A DNA stretch of 64,000 nt from Endozoicomonas sp965196975 (GCF_965196975.1 NZ_OZ239981.1:682001-746000); one strand, 5' to 3'. Counted from the stretch's first letter, positions 28,745 to 38,275 are shown. Translations and numbers: made by a program. Notes: generated from the letters alone by a model not told the origin.

Positions 28745-29770
28745 ATGATTGTCATGGCTTTAGGTCCCGAAAAATCAAACTCTGGGGGAGCGATCACACT
28801 GTCGGTGGTGGTTCCTTTTTTTAATGAGTCTGATGTCCTGCCCGAATTTCATCGTCGTTTAACTGGCGTACTGGATCAGCTGCAGGAGTCTAGTGAAATA
28901 ATTTATGTGGATGATGGAAGCCAGGATGATAGCTGGAATCGTGTGGCTTCGTTTCCTGAAAGTCGCAGCGACAGGTTCTGTATCCGGTTGAGCCGAAACT
29001 TTGGTAAAGAAGTAGCCATGTCTGCCGGCCTTGAAAAGGCAAGAGGGCAGGCGGTGATATTACTGGATGCCGACCTTCAGGATCCTCCCGAGTTGGTTCC
29101 TGCCATGCTGCAGCAGTGGGAAAAAGGGTTTGATATCGTCAACATGCAGCGGCGTAAACGAAATGGTGAGAGCTGGTTCAAGCGAACCTCAGCGAGCATA
29201 TTTTACCGGCTGTTGAATAGCCTTTCTCAATCGGAAATACCGGAAAATGTGGGTGATTTTCGGCTTCTGGATAAAAAGGTCATCGAGCATATCAACCGGT
29301 TGCCCGAGCGAAACCGTTATATGAAAGGGATATTTGCCTGGCCGGGGTTTGAACAGACCACCGTTTTATTCGACCGGGATGAACGGTTCTGTGGCAGTAC
29401 TAAGTGGAATTTTTTGAAATTACTGGGGCTAGCTGTTGATGGCATTACCTCGTTCTCGATCAAACCGCTTCGTATCGCCACCCTGATGGGGAGTCTGGTT
29501 GCACTGCTGGCCTTCTGTTATGGGCTTATGGTGGTGTTGAAAACACTGTTTCTGGGAGAGCCTGTCACTGGCTACCCCTCAATGATGGTGGTGCAGCTGG
29601 GGCTTGGAGGTATTCAGTTATTAAGCATTGGTCTGCTGGGAGAATATATTGGCCGGATTTTTATTGAAGCCAAGGCCAGACCACTTTACCTGACTCGTTC
29701 CGTCACAGAGAAAAAGGCACGATCAGAACGACATCAGCACATTCAGCCGGTCATCAGGGAAGTCGCATGA
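28745..29770 (+). CDS. Family 2 glycosyltransferase (GtrB/ArnC/DPM-like)
   Basis: A 341-aa enzyme transferring a sugar to a polyprenyl phosphate carrier at the cytoplasmic face. The GT-A domain is seen in LSVVVPFFNESDVLPEF, IYVDDGSQDDS, and LLDADLQDPPELVP (DXD-like). Two C-terminal helices (around residues 245-270 and 280-305) anchor it. It overlaps the next gene by 4 bases. With the ArnT-like and GtrA-like genes downstream it looks like a three-gene module for glycosylating an envelope lipid or polymer. Confidence 0.92.
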   Translation: MIVMALGPEKSNSGGAITLSVVVPFFNESDVLPEFHRRLTGVLDQLQESSEIIYVDDGSQDDSWNRVASFPESRSDRFCIRLSRNFGKEVAMSAGLEKARGQAVILLDADLQDPPELVPAMLQQWEKGFDIVNMQRRKRNGESWFKRTSASIFYRLLNSLSQSEIPENVGDFRLLDKKVIEHINRLPERNRYMKGIFAWPGFEQTTVLFDRDERFCGSTKWNFLKLLGLAVDGITSFSIKPLRIATLMGSLVALLAFCYGLMVVLKTLFLGEPVTGYPSMMVVQLGLGGIQLLSIGLLGEYIGRIFIEAKARPLYLTRSVTEKKARSERHQHIQPVIREVA

Positions 29771-31170
29771 GAAAACAGCAAGTCTACCTATGGGGAATAC
29801 TGGCTGCAGCTTTGTGTATCCGTTTAGTCGCTATGGTCGCGCTTCCATTAATGGATACGACAGAAGCCCGCTATGGGGAGATGGCCAGACTGATGTCTGA
29901 AACCGGAAACTGGCTAACCCCACAGTTCGATTACGGTGTTCCTTTCTGGGGTAAGCCCCCGTTGTTTACCTGGATGAGTGCTGCAGGTATTGAGTGGTTT
30001 GGTCTGTCTGAGTTTGCGGTTCGTTTTCCGCACTGGCTGGCGGGTATTTTTGTGATGGCGTTGATGGCAGTTTTTGCCCGCAAACTCGGTTTTAGTGCAC
30101 TCAGAACCAGTGTGGTCATGGCAACCTGCGGCATCTTCCTGTTATCCACGGGTGCTGTGATGACCGATATGGTATTGACCGTGGGCATGGTTCTGGCCAT
30201 GACAGGGTTCTATCTCTGCTGGAAAGGCGAAAAATTTGGGGGGTATGTCGGCTTTATAGGACTTGCTATAGGGCTGCTATCAAAAGGCCCTCTTATACTG
30301 GTTCTGGTGGGGCTGGCTGTTTTGCCATGGCTGGTTATTCAGCATGGGTTGAAGCAGGCTTTTATGGTTTTATGGCACCGTTTCCCTTTGCTGACCGGCA
30401 GCCTCTTGATGCTGATGATAGCACTTCCCTGGTATTTGATGGCTGAGCAGGCGACGCCGGGCTTTCTGGACTACTTCATTGTCGGGGAGCATTTTAAGCG
30501 GTTCGTCGTCAGTGGCTGGGAAGGCGATCTGTACGGAACTGCTCATGAAGAAGTGCGTGGGACTATCTGGTGGTTCTGGCTGTATTCCGCCGCGCCATGG
30601 TCAATCGTGCTGCCGGTGTTACTCTGGCGACAGCGTCATTCTCTCTTGTTGAGAGCCAGGGGTAATGATGGTGTTCTCAGCTTTTTATTGCTCTGGCTCG
30701 TTTCTCCTATGGTTCTGTTTACCGGGGCGGGTAATATCCTGCAGGCGTATGTGCTGCCCGGAATCCCGGCTCTGGCTCTGTTAATTTCCATGCTGCTGCC
30801 TGAAAAAATCATGGCTCCCCGGTGGTTTCGGCTGGTGTGCTGTATCGCCCCCATGCTCATGCTGGGATATACCATTGCCATGATCAACGGCGGCAGTGAC
30901 CGTAAAAGCGATGCGGTTATCTTCCAGCAGGCGGATAACAGTGTGCCCAGTTTCTATGTGGGAAAGCGGCCGTTTTCTGGCCAGTTTTACAGCCTCGGTC
31001 AAGCCAGGGTGCTAACCGATAATGCGTCATTACAGACGATGGATGATTTTCAGCTGATTGGCGAGTCCTTGCAGGTGCAGCGCCTTATTACCAGTCTTGA
31101 TCATGACTGCGAGCAACGTTTGATTACGGAAAAACAGCGGGCACTCTATCGATGTACCAAAGACTCTTAG
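29767..31170 (+). CDS. ArnT-like family 39 glycosyltransferase
   Basis: A 467-aa polytopic protein of the GT39/ArnT group using polyprenyl-phosphate sugars in the periplasm. The first loop has DTTEARYGEMARLM with the conserved acidic residues, then FWGKPPLFTWMSA, and many helices follow. The C-terminal periplasmic part is shorter than in ArnT. It is coupled to the GT2 gene (4-base overlap) and overlaps gtrA by 19 bases. The acceptor may be lipid A or another envelope glycan; this is not shown by the sequence. Confidence 0.88.
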   Translation: MRKQQVYLWGILAAALCIRLVAMVALPLMDTTEARYGEMARLMSETGNWLTPQFDYGVPFWGKPPLFTWMSAAGIEWFGLSEFAVRFPHWLAGIFVMALMAVFARKLGFSALRTSVVMATCGIFLLSTGAVMTDMVLTVGMVLAMTGFYLCWKGEKFGGYVGFIGLAIGLLSKGPLILVLVGLAVLPWLVIQHGLKQAFMVLWHRFPLLTGSLLMLMIALPWYLMAEQATPGFLDYFIVGEHFKRFVVSGWEGDLYGTAHEEVRGTIWWFWLYSAAPWSIVLPVLLWRQRHSLLLRARGNDGVLSFLLLWLVSPMVLFTGAGNILQAYVLPGIPALALLISMLLPEKIMAPRWFRLVCCIAPMLMLGYTIAMINGGSDRKSDAVIFQQADNSVPSFYVGKRPFSGQFYSLGQARVLTDNASLQTMDDFQLIGESLQVQRLITSLDHDCEQRLITEKQRALYRCTKDS

Positions 31171-31577
31171 ACGCCAACAGACCAGCCAAGTTTATGGTTG
31201 TCGGGGGCTTTGGCTTTCTCGTTGATCTCGTTCTGTTCAGTCTTTGTCTGCAGGTTTTCTCTATGGATGCACTGGCTGGCCGAATTGTGGCATTTTCGGG
31301 GGCGGCGACCACCACGTGGGCTGGTAACCGGCTTCTGACATTCAGTGACCGGCATTGTGAATCTTGCTGGCGGCAATGGCAAAAGCACATGATGGCAGCC
31401 TGCTTTTCTGCGCTGCCCAATTTTGCTGTATTTCAGTTATGTCTGATTTCTTTTGGGAGTACCGGGTATTCTCTGTATATGGCAATGATTATGGGAATTG
31501 CTGCCGGAATGTGCAGTAATTATCTCTTGAGTCTTTACTGGGTATTTGCCCAGCGTTATACCAATCGTGTTTTCTAA
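31152..31577 (+). CDS. GtrA-like membrane protein (flippase type)
   Basis: A 141-aa four-helix membrane protein of the GtrA family. KFMVVGGFGFLVDLVLFSL marks the first helix, and GNRLLTFSDR and NYLLSLYWVF mark later conserved parts. GtrA proteins are thought to flip lipid-linked sugars made by GtrB-type GT2 enzymes. It is the third gene of the GT2-GT39-GtrA operon. Its last seven codons lie inside an inverted-repeat element. Confidence 0.88.
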   Translation: MYQRLLDANRPAKFMVVGGFGFLVDLVLFSLCLQVFSMDALAGRIVAFSGAATTTWAGNRLLTFSDRHCESCWRQWQKHMMAACFSALPNFAVFQLCLISFGSTGYSLYMAMIMGIAAGMCSNYLLSLYWVFAQRYTNRVF

Positions 31578-31735
31578 CTCCCGTTATGAGCATGAAGAGT
31601 TGCCCCTTAAGACAATACCCTGAAGGGCATAAAGGCTAAGTGAGGAGTCATAGCCATAGTTATGGCGACGATCACCAAACAGGATTAAGGGTCAACTCTT
31701 CTGCGCAATAGGGAATTAGAAAGTTCGATTGGTAT
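31558..31735. repeat. ATACCAAT-type palindromic element, copy 2
   Basis: A 178-bp segment whose two ends match for about 50 bases as imperfect inverted repeats. The left end reads ATACCAATCGTG then TTTTCTAACTCCCG; the right end is the complement of ATACCAATCG then AACTTTCTAATTCCC. It spans from the end of gtrA to the stop codon of the AraC gene, so it fills a convergent intergenic space and may act as a bidirectional terminator. Confidence 0.75.
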
Positions 31736-32607
31736 TACTTAACTTCATTGGCTCGACAGACCATTCTAAACTGCTTAGGCGACAGCTGGGTATGACGACG
31801 GAAAAATTTGGTCATATTGGTCGCCTCATTGAAACCAAGATTTAAGGCGATATCGGTAATGGAATAGTGGCTGAATGCCAGCAGGCGTTTCAGTTCAATC
31901 AGAAGGCGATGGTCCAGCAGCTCTTTCACGGTGTGGCCCGTGTTTTCTCTGGAGACCTTGTTGATCTGTTTGCAACTCTTTCCCAACGCTCTGGCGTATT
32001 CATTCACATTTCGTGAGCGACGGAAGTCAGACTCAATCATGGACTTCAGCTGGTAGAACGTCGTTGAGCGTGCAGCACTTGCCCGGAGGTTTTTCTTTGC
32101 CTGATGCTCCCTGACCAGAGACTTGATAATAACGGTTCGCAACAGGGTTCTGACCACTTCGCCACCAAAGGGCAGGTCATGATTGTTAAACTCATGCCAG
32201 AGGGCCTGAAAGAGTCCAAGCAGTGCTAATTCGGGGTCCTGTAATGTATTGATCTCAGAAAATGCAGTAACAATCAGATCTTTTAATGAATCATCATTAC
32301 CAAAAAACAGAGTCTCATCACTGAATGCCAGTACATAGCCGGTTACATCGGGGTTGTAACAAAACTGATGCACCTGGTATCGAGATAAAAAGAACATGGT
32401 ACCGGCTTTGAATCTGTATTTTTTGTAATCAATAAAGTGCTCACCTTTTCCGGAGGCAATATAAATGATGGCATTAAATTGAAGACGGTGTGGTTGTATA
32501 GACAGGTCAAACCGACGTTGATAAAACTGGTCCATGGACGACAGGTTGAGATCGATGTCTTCCCGTAGTTTTTCCAGACTGATGCTATCAATATCCTTGC
32601 TATTCAT
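31735..32607 (-). CDS. AraC-family regulator 1 (rdh locus flank)
   Basis: A regulator of about 290 residues with an N-terminal cupin-like sensing domain (IIYIASGKGEHFIDYKKYRFKAGTMFFLSRYQVHQF) and a C-terminal double helix-turn-helix of about 100 residues (RNVNEYARALGKSCKQINKVS, ITDIALNLGFNEATNMTKFFRRHTQLSPKQFR). ATG 32607 is chosen because the paralogue at 58656 begins with the same MxxxDIDS pattern. The two regulators are close paralogues and enclose the whole reductive dehalogenase region. It lies downstream of the NifJ-flavodoxin genes. The inducer is unknown; control of the rdh genes is inferred from position. Confidence 0.9.
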   Translation of the reverse strand: MNSKDIDSISLEKLREDIDLNLSSMDQFYQRRFDLSIQPHRLQFNAIIYIASGKGEHFIDYKKYRFKAGTMFFLSRYQVHQFCYNPDVTGYVLAFSDETLFFGNDDSLKDLIVTAFSEINTLQDPELALLGLFQALWHEFNNHDLPFGGEVVRTLLRTVIIKSLVREHQAKKNLRASAARSTTFYQLKSMIESDFRRSRNVNEYARALGKSCKQINKVSRENTGHTVKELLDHRLLIELKRLLAFSHYSITDIALNLGFNEATNMTKFFRRHTQLSPKQFRMVCRANEVK

Positions 32608-32681
32608 TTTCAGTTTGAACAATCCATGGGCAGTATTTCCTGTTGAACGATTATGCCGTTAAATGCCAGGCAAGGTGATGA

Positions 32682-32704
32682 CAGTGGTCAATAAATGACC
32701 ACTG
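32682..32704 (-). terminator. Hairpin after the flavodoxin gene
   Basis: CAGTGGTCA and TGACCACTG form a perfect 9-bp stem around a 5-base loop, 14 bases after the flavodoxin stop on the minus strand. There is no T run, so it may be a processing or weak termination site at the end of the long rdh operon. Confidence 0.55.
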
Positions 32705-32717
32705 CTGTAGAGGTAGT

Positions 32718-33212
32718 TCAGTTACCCAGATTCATGCTCTCGAGCCATTGCTGCAGGCGCTGCCCGGTCAGCTCCGGCTGATTATCTTCGTCCAGTGCCA
32801 GTCCGACAAAGTGGTTGCCTCGAACAGCCCGGGACTCGGTGAACTCATAACCTTCAACTGGCCACTGGCCAACCAGCTCGGCCCCTGACTGCTCAACGGC
32901 TTCAGCCAGGTTATCCAGGGCATCGACAAAGGTGTCGCCGTACTCTTTCTGATCTCCCAGGCCAAACAGGGCAACGCGAATACCGCTCAGGTCGGCATCT
33001 TCCAGATCCGGCATAAAGTAATCCCAGTCTGGCTGCAGTTCGCCCTGGTTAACGGTAGGCGCGCCCATGATCAGCATTTCATAGTCAGTCAGACTGTCTG
33101 CAGAACAGTCCGCCACATCCAGGCAATCCGCTTTTAGCCGCGCAGCGATGATTTCTGAAATCCGTCGTGTGTTTCCAGTGTCACTGCCGTAGATAACTGC
33201 AATAGTTGCCAT
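32718..33212 (-). CDS. Flavodoxin
   Basis: A 164-aa long-chain flavodoxin with the FMN-phosphate loop GSDTGNTRR at residues 8-16, GAPTVNQGELQPDWDYF around the isoalloxazine ring, and FGLGDQKEYGDTFVDAL. It is a one-electron low-potential carrier. ATG 33212 lies 5 bases after the nifJ stop, so the two are co-translated. NifJ-type enzymes reduce flavodoxin from pyruvate, making this pair a ready electron source for the reductive dehalogenase modules upstream in the same operon. That last link is inferred from operon structure. Confidence 0.93.
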   Translation of the reverse strand: MATIAVIYGSDTGNTRRISEIIAARLKADCLDVADCSADSLTDYEMLIMGAPTVNQGELQPDWDYFMPDLEDADLSGIRVALFGLGDQKEYGDTFVDALDNLAEAVEQSGAELVGQWPVEGYEFTESRAVRGNHFVGLALDEDNQPELTGQRLQQWLESMNLGN

Positions 33213-33217
33213 ACAAG

Positions 33218-36200
33218 TTATTTCCATTCCTTTAATTGATTCAGCAAAGTGTGCTGATGTTGAACCTGTTGCCGCAGGCTGTCGGTATAGGCCTGAAACC
33301 GGGCAGGGTTTTTCTGTAATATCTGGTTAAAGCGGGACTCGCTGGTCAGCAGTTCCCGAACATCCTTTCTGGGTGTCCTTGAGTCCATCTGAAGCGCAGC
33401 TTTACCCTGGTCAAAGCGTCTTGGGTCAAACCGGTACAGTGGCCATAAACCGGTATCCACCATCTGCTGCTGATGCTCAACACCACAGCTCATATCGATA
33501 CCATGGGTAATGCAGGCGGCATAAGCGATCACCAGTGATGGCCCGGGGTAATCCGCCGCTTCCTGAAGGGCTTTTAAGGTCTGGTTAATATTGGCTCCCA
33601 TGGCAATCCTGGCGATGTAAATACCGCCCTGCAGCATCATGCTCATGGCCAGGTCCTTGCTTTTGCCCTGTTTACCCCGGTTGGCAAAACGGACCACGGC
33701 ACCGGTTGGGGTCGCTTTGGATTGCTGTCCGCCAGTGTTGGCGTATGCCTGGTTATCCATGACCAGAACGTTGATATTTTCGCCACTGGACAGCACATGA
33801 TCGAGGCCGCCAAAACCGATATCGTAAGCCCAGCCATCGCCACCGATGATCCAGTGGCTTTTCTCCACCAGATCCTTCAGGTAGTCCAGGTTCCCAAATG
33901 TTTCTTCCAGTTGCTGAATAGCCTGACGTTGACGTTCAACAGCGGACTCACTGTGATCAAAGGCATCCATCAAAATCTGCTGCTTCTGCTCATCAGGCAG
34001 GTCGTCAGCTATTAATGACAATTGTTCCAGTGCATAGGACCTGCGGCTGCTGCTGGCCAGTCGCATCCCCAGTCCGAACTCGGCATTGTCTTCAAAGAGG
34101 GAGTTTGCCCAGGCAGGCCCCTGACCTTCATGGTTCTTTGAATACGGTGTGGTTGGCAGGTTGCCGCCATAGATCGAAGAGCAACCGGTGGCATTGGCAA
34201 CCATCAGCCGGTCACCAAACAGCTGGGTCAGCAGCTTGATGTAAGGGGTTTCACCGCAACCACTGCAGGCACCGGAATACTCGAACAGTGGTCTCAACAA
34301 CTGACTGTTGCGTCCGTCAATCCGCTTTAGCTGGATCCGTTTGAGGTCAGGCAAATCCGACATGAATTCGTAGTTTTGCCGCTGTGTTTCCAGAATGGGG
34401 GCTTTTGCCGCCATGGTTAAGGTATCGCCCTTACGGTTCGCAGGGCATATCTGAGTGCATACACCGCAGCCGGTGCAATGGTCAGGGGAGACCTGTAACG
34501 TGAATAACTGGTCAGTGAAATCACGGTATTGATAGGGCATTGAAGTAAACGACTCAGGCGCATCATCAAGCTGCTCAGGACTGACCAGCTTGCTGCGGAT
34601 AGCACCGTGTGGGCACATGAGACTGCACTGGTTGCACTGGGTGCAGTGTTCCGGTGTCCATTTCGGGATTTCAGTGGTAATACTTCTCCGTTCCCACTGG
34701 CTGGTGGCGGTTGGCCAGCAACCGTCAACCGGGAATGCACTGACGGGCAGGGCATCCCCTTTATTGGCCAGTATCAGGGCCGTGACCTTTTGTACCCACT
34801 CAGGGCTGTACTCGCTGATGACCGGTGTACGGAAAAGGGTACTGTTGATACTCTCTGGAATCGTGACCAGCTGCAGATACTGCTCTGTTTCATCAACAGC
34901 CTGTTGATTGGCTTCGACGATGGCAGGGCCTGCTTTCCCATAACTTTTGGCAATGCTCTCTTTTAACAGCTGGCGAACCTGTTCCATGGGCAGTATCTGG
35001 CTGATGGCAAAGAATGCGGTTTGCAAAATGGTGTTCTGCCGTTTACCCAGGCCCAGCTTTTCGGCAATGGCTGCCGCATCGATCACGTAGAGCGTTAATC
35101 GTCGCTGAAGGATAACGGCCTGAACTTCCTGTGGGAGATGATTCCAGGTTTCTTCGGCTGGCCAGGGTGAGTTGAGCAGCAACGTTGCACCTTCGGCAGC
35201 CTGCTCAAACATCTCCAGGCGGTAAATAAAATCAAACTGGTGACAGGCAATGAAACTGGCCTGCTGAATCAGATAAGGCGCTTCAATGGGGTGCTGATCA
35301 ACGCGTAGATGGGAGGTGGTAACACTGCCGGATTTTTTTGAGTCGTAAACAAAATAGCCCTGTACATTCAGCGGGGTCTGTTCTCCGATGATTTTCAGGG
35401 TGTTTTTGTTGGCACTGACCGTTCCATCCGAACCAAGCCCATAGAAAATAGCATTAAGCTGTCGTTTGGGTTCCAGGCTGGTCTGAGGAGCAGGTAAAGA
35501 CAAACCTGAGATATCATCCACAATGCCCACGGTGAAGTTATGCTGCAACGTACCATTGTGCATGGCCGCAAAAATAGCTCTGGCGTGGTTTGGATTGAAC
35601 TCTTTTGAGGAGAGGCCATAGCGTCCGCCAGCGACCTTGGGAAGGTTCTGCCGTCCCGACTGTAAAATGGCCGTCACCACGTCCTGATACAATGGCTCAC
35701 CCAATGAACCGGGCTCTTTGGTTCGGTCGAGCACGGTAAGACAGTGGGTGGTATCGGGTAATACGGCGAGGAAGTGCTTCAGTGAAAAAGGCCTGAACAG
35801 GTGAATGGCAATAACCCCCACCTTCTGGTTGAGTGGCAATAACTCATCGATCGCCTGTTGCACCGTGCTGGCAGCAGACCCCATGATCACGATGACATGC
35901 TCTGCTTCCGGGTGGCCGTAATAATCAAACAGGCGATACTCTCTTCCCGTCAGTTCGGCAAACTGTGACATTTTCTCAGCCACAATGTCCGGGCAGGCCT
36001 GATAGTAAGGGTTGATGGCTTCCCTGGCCTGAAAGAATACGTCCGGGTTTTGTGCGGTTCCCCGGATGGATGGGTTATCAGGGGTGAGCCCGCGGCGTCG
36101 AAACGCGTCCAGTGCTTCCTGACTGATCATTGCCTTGATGAGATCATCACTCAGCCATGAAATTTTGTTGATCTCATGGGAGGTGCGGAAGCCATCAAAA

Positions 36201-36721
36201 AAGTGCATGAAAGGAATGCGGGACTCAAGGGTTGCTGCCTGACTGATCAGGGCATAATCGTGAGCCTGCTGCACGGAGCCGGAAGACAGCATGGCAAACC
36301 CGGTTTGCCGGGCCGCCATGACATCGGAATGGTCACAGAAGATGGACAGGGCATGGGTTGCCAGGGTTCGGGCTGCCACGTGCATGACAAAAGGCGTCAG
36401 CTCCCCGGCAATTTTGTACATATTGGGGATTTTCAGCAGCAGTCCCTGGGATGACGTAAACGTCGTGGACATAGCACCTGCGGTCAGCGCGCCATGAACC
36501 ACACCTGCAGCGCCTCCCTCGGACTGCATCTCCATGATTTTGGGAATGACTCCCCAGCAGTTGGTTTTTTCCTGACTTTCCCATACCTCGCAGGTTTCTG
36601 ACATGGGAGAAGATGGCGTAATCGGATAGATTCCGATCACATCATTGCAGCGGTAGGCGATAGAAGCGACCGCTTCATTACCATCCATAGTGACCAGGCG
36701 GCTTGCAGGTGACATTGACAT
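33218..36721 (-). CDS. nifJ: Pyruvate:flavodoxin (ferredoxin) oxidoreductase
   Basis: A single-chain 1167-aa enzyme that splits pyruvate with CoA to acetyl-CoA and CO2 and passes low-potential electrons to flavodoxin. Domains in order are the pyruvate-binding domain (IYPITPSSPMSE), domain II, the gamma domain (NAIFYGLGSDGTVSANKNT), a two-cluster ferredoxin domain (CTQCNQCSLMCP, CTGCGVCTQICP), and the TPP domain (ACSGCGETPYIKLL, GGDGWAYDIGFGGLDH). All cluster cysteines are present. It lies 7 bp after a small membrane protein and 5 bp before flavodoxin, inside the operon that begins with the TPR protein and RdhA1. This placement is unusual. Confidence 0.96.
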   Translation of the reverse strand: MSMSPASRLVTMDGNEAVASIAYRCNDVIGIYPITPSSPMSETCEVWESQEKTNCWGVIPKIMEMQSEGGAAGVVHGALTAGAMSTTFTSSQGLLLKIPNMYKIAGELTPFVMHVAARTLATHALSIFCDHSDVMAARQTGFAMLSSGSVQQAHDYALISQAATLESRIPFMHFFDGFRTSHEINKISWLSDDLIKAMISQEALDAFRRRGLTPDNPSIRGTAQNPDVFFQAREAINPYYQACPDIVAEKMSQFAELTGREYRLFDYYGHPEAEHVIVIMGSAASTVQQAIDELLPLNQKVGVIAIHLFRPFSLKHFLAVLPDTTHCLTVLDRTKEPGSLGEPLYQDVVTAILQSGRQNLPKVAGGRYGLSSKEFNPNHARAIFAAMHNGTLQHNFTVGIVDDISGLSLPAPQTSLEPKRQLNAIFYGLGSDGTVSANKNTLKIIGEQTPLNVQGYFVYDSKKSGSVTTSHLRVDQHPIEAPYLIQQASFIACHQFDFIYRLEMFEQAAEGATLLLNSPWPAEETWNHLPQEVQAVILQRRLTLYVIDAAAIAEKLGLGKRQNTILQTAFFAISQILPMEQVRQLLKESIAKSYGKAGPAIVEANQQAVDETEQYLQLVTIPESINSTLFRTPVISEYSPEWVQKVTALILANKGDALPVSAFPVDGCWPTATSQWERRSITTEIPKWTPEHCTQCNQCSLMCPHGAIRSKLVSPEQLDDAPESFTSMPYQYRDFTDQLFTLQVSPDHCTGCGVCTQICPANRKGDTLTMAAKAPILETQRQNYEFMSDLPDLKRIQLKRIDGRNSQLLRPLFEYSGACSGCGETPYIKLLTQLFGDRLMVANATGCSSIYGGNLPTTPYSKNHEGQGPAWANSLFEDNAEFGLGMRLASSSRRSYALEQLSLIADDLPDEQKQQILMDAFDHSESAVERQRQAIQQLEETFGNLDYLKDLVEKSHWIIGGDGWAYDIGFGGLDHVLSSGENINVLVMDNQAYANTGGQQSKATPTGAVVRFANRGKQGKSKDLAMSMMLQGGIYIARIAMGANINQTLKALQEAADYPGPSLVIAYAACITHGIDMSCGVEHQQQMVDTGLWPLYRFDPRRFDQGKAALQMDSRTPRKDVRELLTSESRFNQILQKNPARFQAYTDSLRQQVQHQHTLLNQLKEWK

Positions 36722-36728
36722 CAGCCGG

Positions 36729-36962
36729 TTACTCCGTCATATCTTTGATGATATCCAGCTTTTTCCACTGTTCAGTGTTTAATTTGATCGCTGGCTGTTC
36801 TGTAGAGGTTTCCACCTGTTCCTGGGTGATATGAACCGGCTGTAGGTTGTCGGATGTTCTGCTCAACTGTCCGACAGCATTAAATCCACTGAAAATAACC
36901 AGCCCTGAGGCAACGGTGAAAAAGGCGAATGCCACACTTTTCCTGAATGAACCTTTTTCCAT
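36729..36962 (-). CDS. Small single-helix membrane protein of rdh operon
   Basis: A 77-aa protein with one hydrophobic helix (SVAFAFFTVASGLVIFSGF) and a charged C-terminal tail rich in Gln and Glu. Its start overlaps the RdhC-like stop (TAATG), so it is translationally coupled. Not recognised as a known family. The second RdhC-like gene (53029) is also followed by a small single-helix protein, which suggests an accessory subunit, although the two sequences are not obviously alike. Confidence 0.75.
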   Translation of the reverse strand: MEKGSFRKSVAFAFFTVASGLVIFSGFNAVGQLSRTSDNLQPVHITQEQVETSTEQPAIKLNTEQWKKLDIIKDMTE

Positions 36963-38239
36963 TACGACAGACTCCGGTGAGGTATGTTGTTGGCCGGGCG
37001 AGCTGATGTTGTCTTTGTCTTGCGCTGGTAATCTTTCAGGCTCTGCTTACCCCAGGCTTTGATAAATTTCAGGAAGTCCGTCATGGCGCCAACCGGGCAG
37101 AGGGTTTTGCACCAGGGCCGGTAGATCATCAATGACGTTAGAATGATCACGAAGGTCAGGATGAACAGCTGGATTGAACCGGTCATGCCGAACATGATGC
37201 CAAAGGGTTCGTAGGCGATGGTTGCCGGATTTCGGAAATAGAGCCCGGCGGCCAGCACAGCCAGTAAAATGACTCTGGGCAGCCAGGTAAAAATACTGTG
37301 CTTTAGTGTCACCGTCGGTGGGTTGGTAATTTTTGCCAGGCACTGCTGAGTGGTTCCGAATGGGCAGATCATATCGCAGTACAGGTTTTTGTTGGTGGTC
37401 AACAAGGTGACAATGGTCAGGACCAGCAGGATAAGTGGCGTATAATTACCCAGGCCGGACATCCAGGTGCCGGAAATCAGAATCCCCAGTGTTGATGAAG
37501 AAAAGAGCGCAGAGGCGTAGAAACCAAACAGCACCAGGCTGGTAAGCATCAATCCCCATTCCATTTTCTTCCGCTGTGGGTGACGGGTTTTGCTGATCTG
37601 CCAGGCGGCAGCAAATGCCAGCAGGGCGACCAGATCCATCCAGCCCAAATAAGACCATGGACTTTTACTATCTACCAGGCTTAAGTTCATCAGCTCCTGT
37701 CGCACCGGTTCCGCGGCCAGGTTGGCACCACGAAGAATGGCCGAGGAAGACAGGGTTGCGCCGCTGATGGCATCCACTTGAAGGATATTTTGAATGGACT
37801 GGCCAACCATCTGTTCCGGGAATTTAGCAGCGATGATTTTCTGCAAATAGGAGGCGGTCTCCCTGGAGGAGAGGATTGCCAGCTGCTTGATGACACCCTG
37901 ATCATCAATCATCAGTGCAATATCCATTTTTCCGCCGTAGCCAACCCCTGACCCCTGACTGAGCCATTGAGTATCCTGTCCGGTGTTGGTGGTTATCTTC
38001 AGGGTACTCTGGTCAGTGGTTACGATTTGGGCATTCTCAGGCAGTAAGTGGCTGAGCTGTTCCGTTTCCAGATTTGACAGGCGTGCTCCGCCCAGTACCC
38101 AGGCAATGACCAGCAGGATGATTGACCCGATGACGGCCAGTTTTTCCGGCAGCTGCCTTATTTTCTGTCGTTTATTGTTGTTGGACTTGGTTCTACGGGT
38201 GTCCACTGCCCCATGACCTGCATGATGTTGTGATTTCAT
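36962..38239 (-). CDS. RdhC/NosR-like FMN-binding membrane protein 1
   Basis: A 425-aa protein with an N-terminal helix (about 33-50) and a periplasmic FMN-binding domain. That domain carries GYGG (100-103) and the flavin-attachment motif SGATLSS, with T162 as the likely covalent site. Five or so further helices and two cytoplasmic cysteine motifs follow, CDMICP (C288, C292) and CKTLCP (C377, C381). This matches NosR/NirI-type and RdhC proteins, proposed to transfer electrons across the membrane to periplasmic reductases. It follows rdhB1 after a terminator-like hairpin and precedes a small membrane protein and nifJ. Confidence 0.87.
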   Translation of the reverse strand: MKSQHHAGHGAVDTRRTKSNNNKRQKIRQLPEKLAVIGSIILLVIAWVLGGARLSNLETEQLSHLLPENAQIVTTDQSTLKITTNTGQDTQWLSQGSGVGYGGKMDIALMIDDQGVIKQLAILSSRETASYLQKIIAAKFPEQMVGQSIQNILQVDAISGATLSSSAILRGANLAAEPVRQELMNLSLVDSKSPWSYLGWMDLVALLAFAAAWQISKTRHPQRKKMEWGLMLTSLVLFGFYASALFSSSTLGILISGTWMSGLGNYTPLILLVLTIVTLLTTNKNLYCDMICPFGTTQQCLAKITNPPTVTLKHSIFTWLPRVILLAVLAAGLYFRNPATIAYEPFGIMFGMTGSIQLFILTFVIILTSLMIYRPWCKTLCPVGAMTDFLKFIKAWGKQSLKDYQRKTKTTSARPANNIPHRSLS

Positions 38240-38248
38240 TGCATTTCA

Positions 38249-38267
38249 AAAGGGGCCCTGTGGCCCC
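38249..38267 (-). terminator. Intercistronic terminator-like hairpin, rdhB1-rdhC
   Basis: On the minus strand GGGGCC-ACAG-GGCCCC is followed by TTTTG, 9-27 bases after the rdhB1 stop and just before the RdhC-like start. This could lower expression of the downstream electron-supply genes relative to rdhAB, or mark an RNA processing site. Confidence 0.5.
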
Positions 38268-38275
38268 GGTTATTG

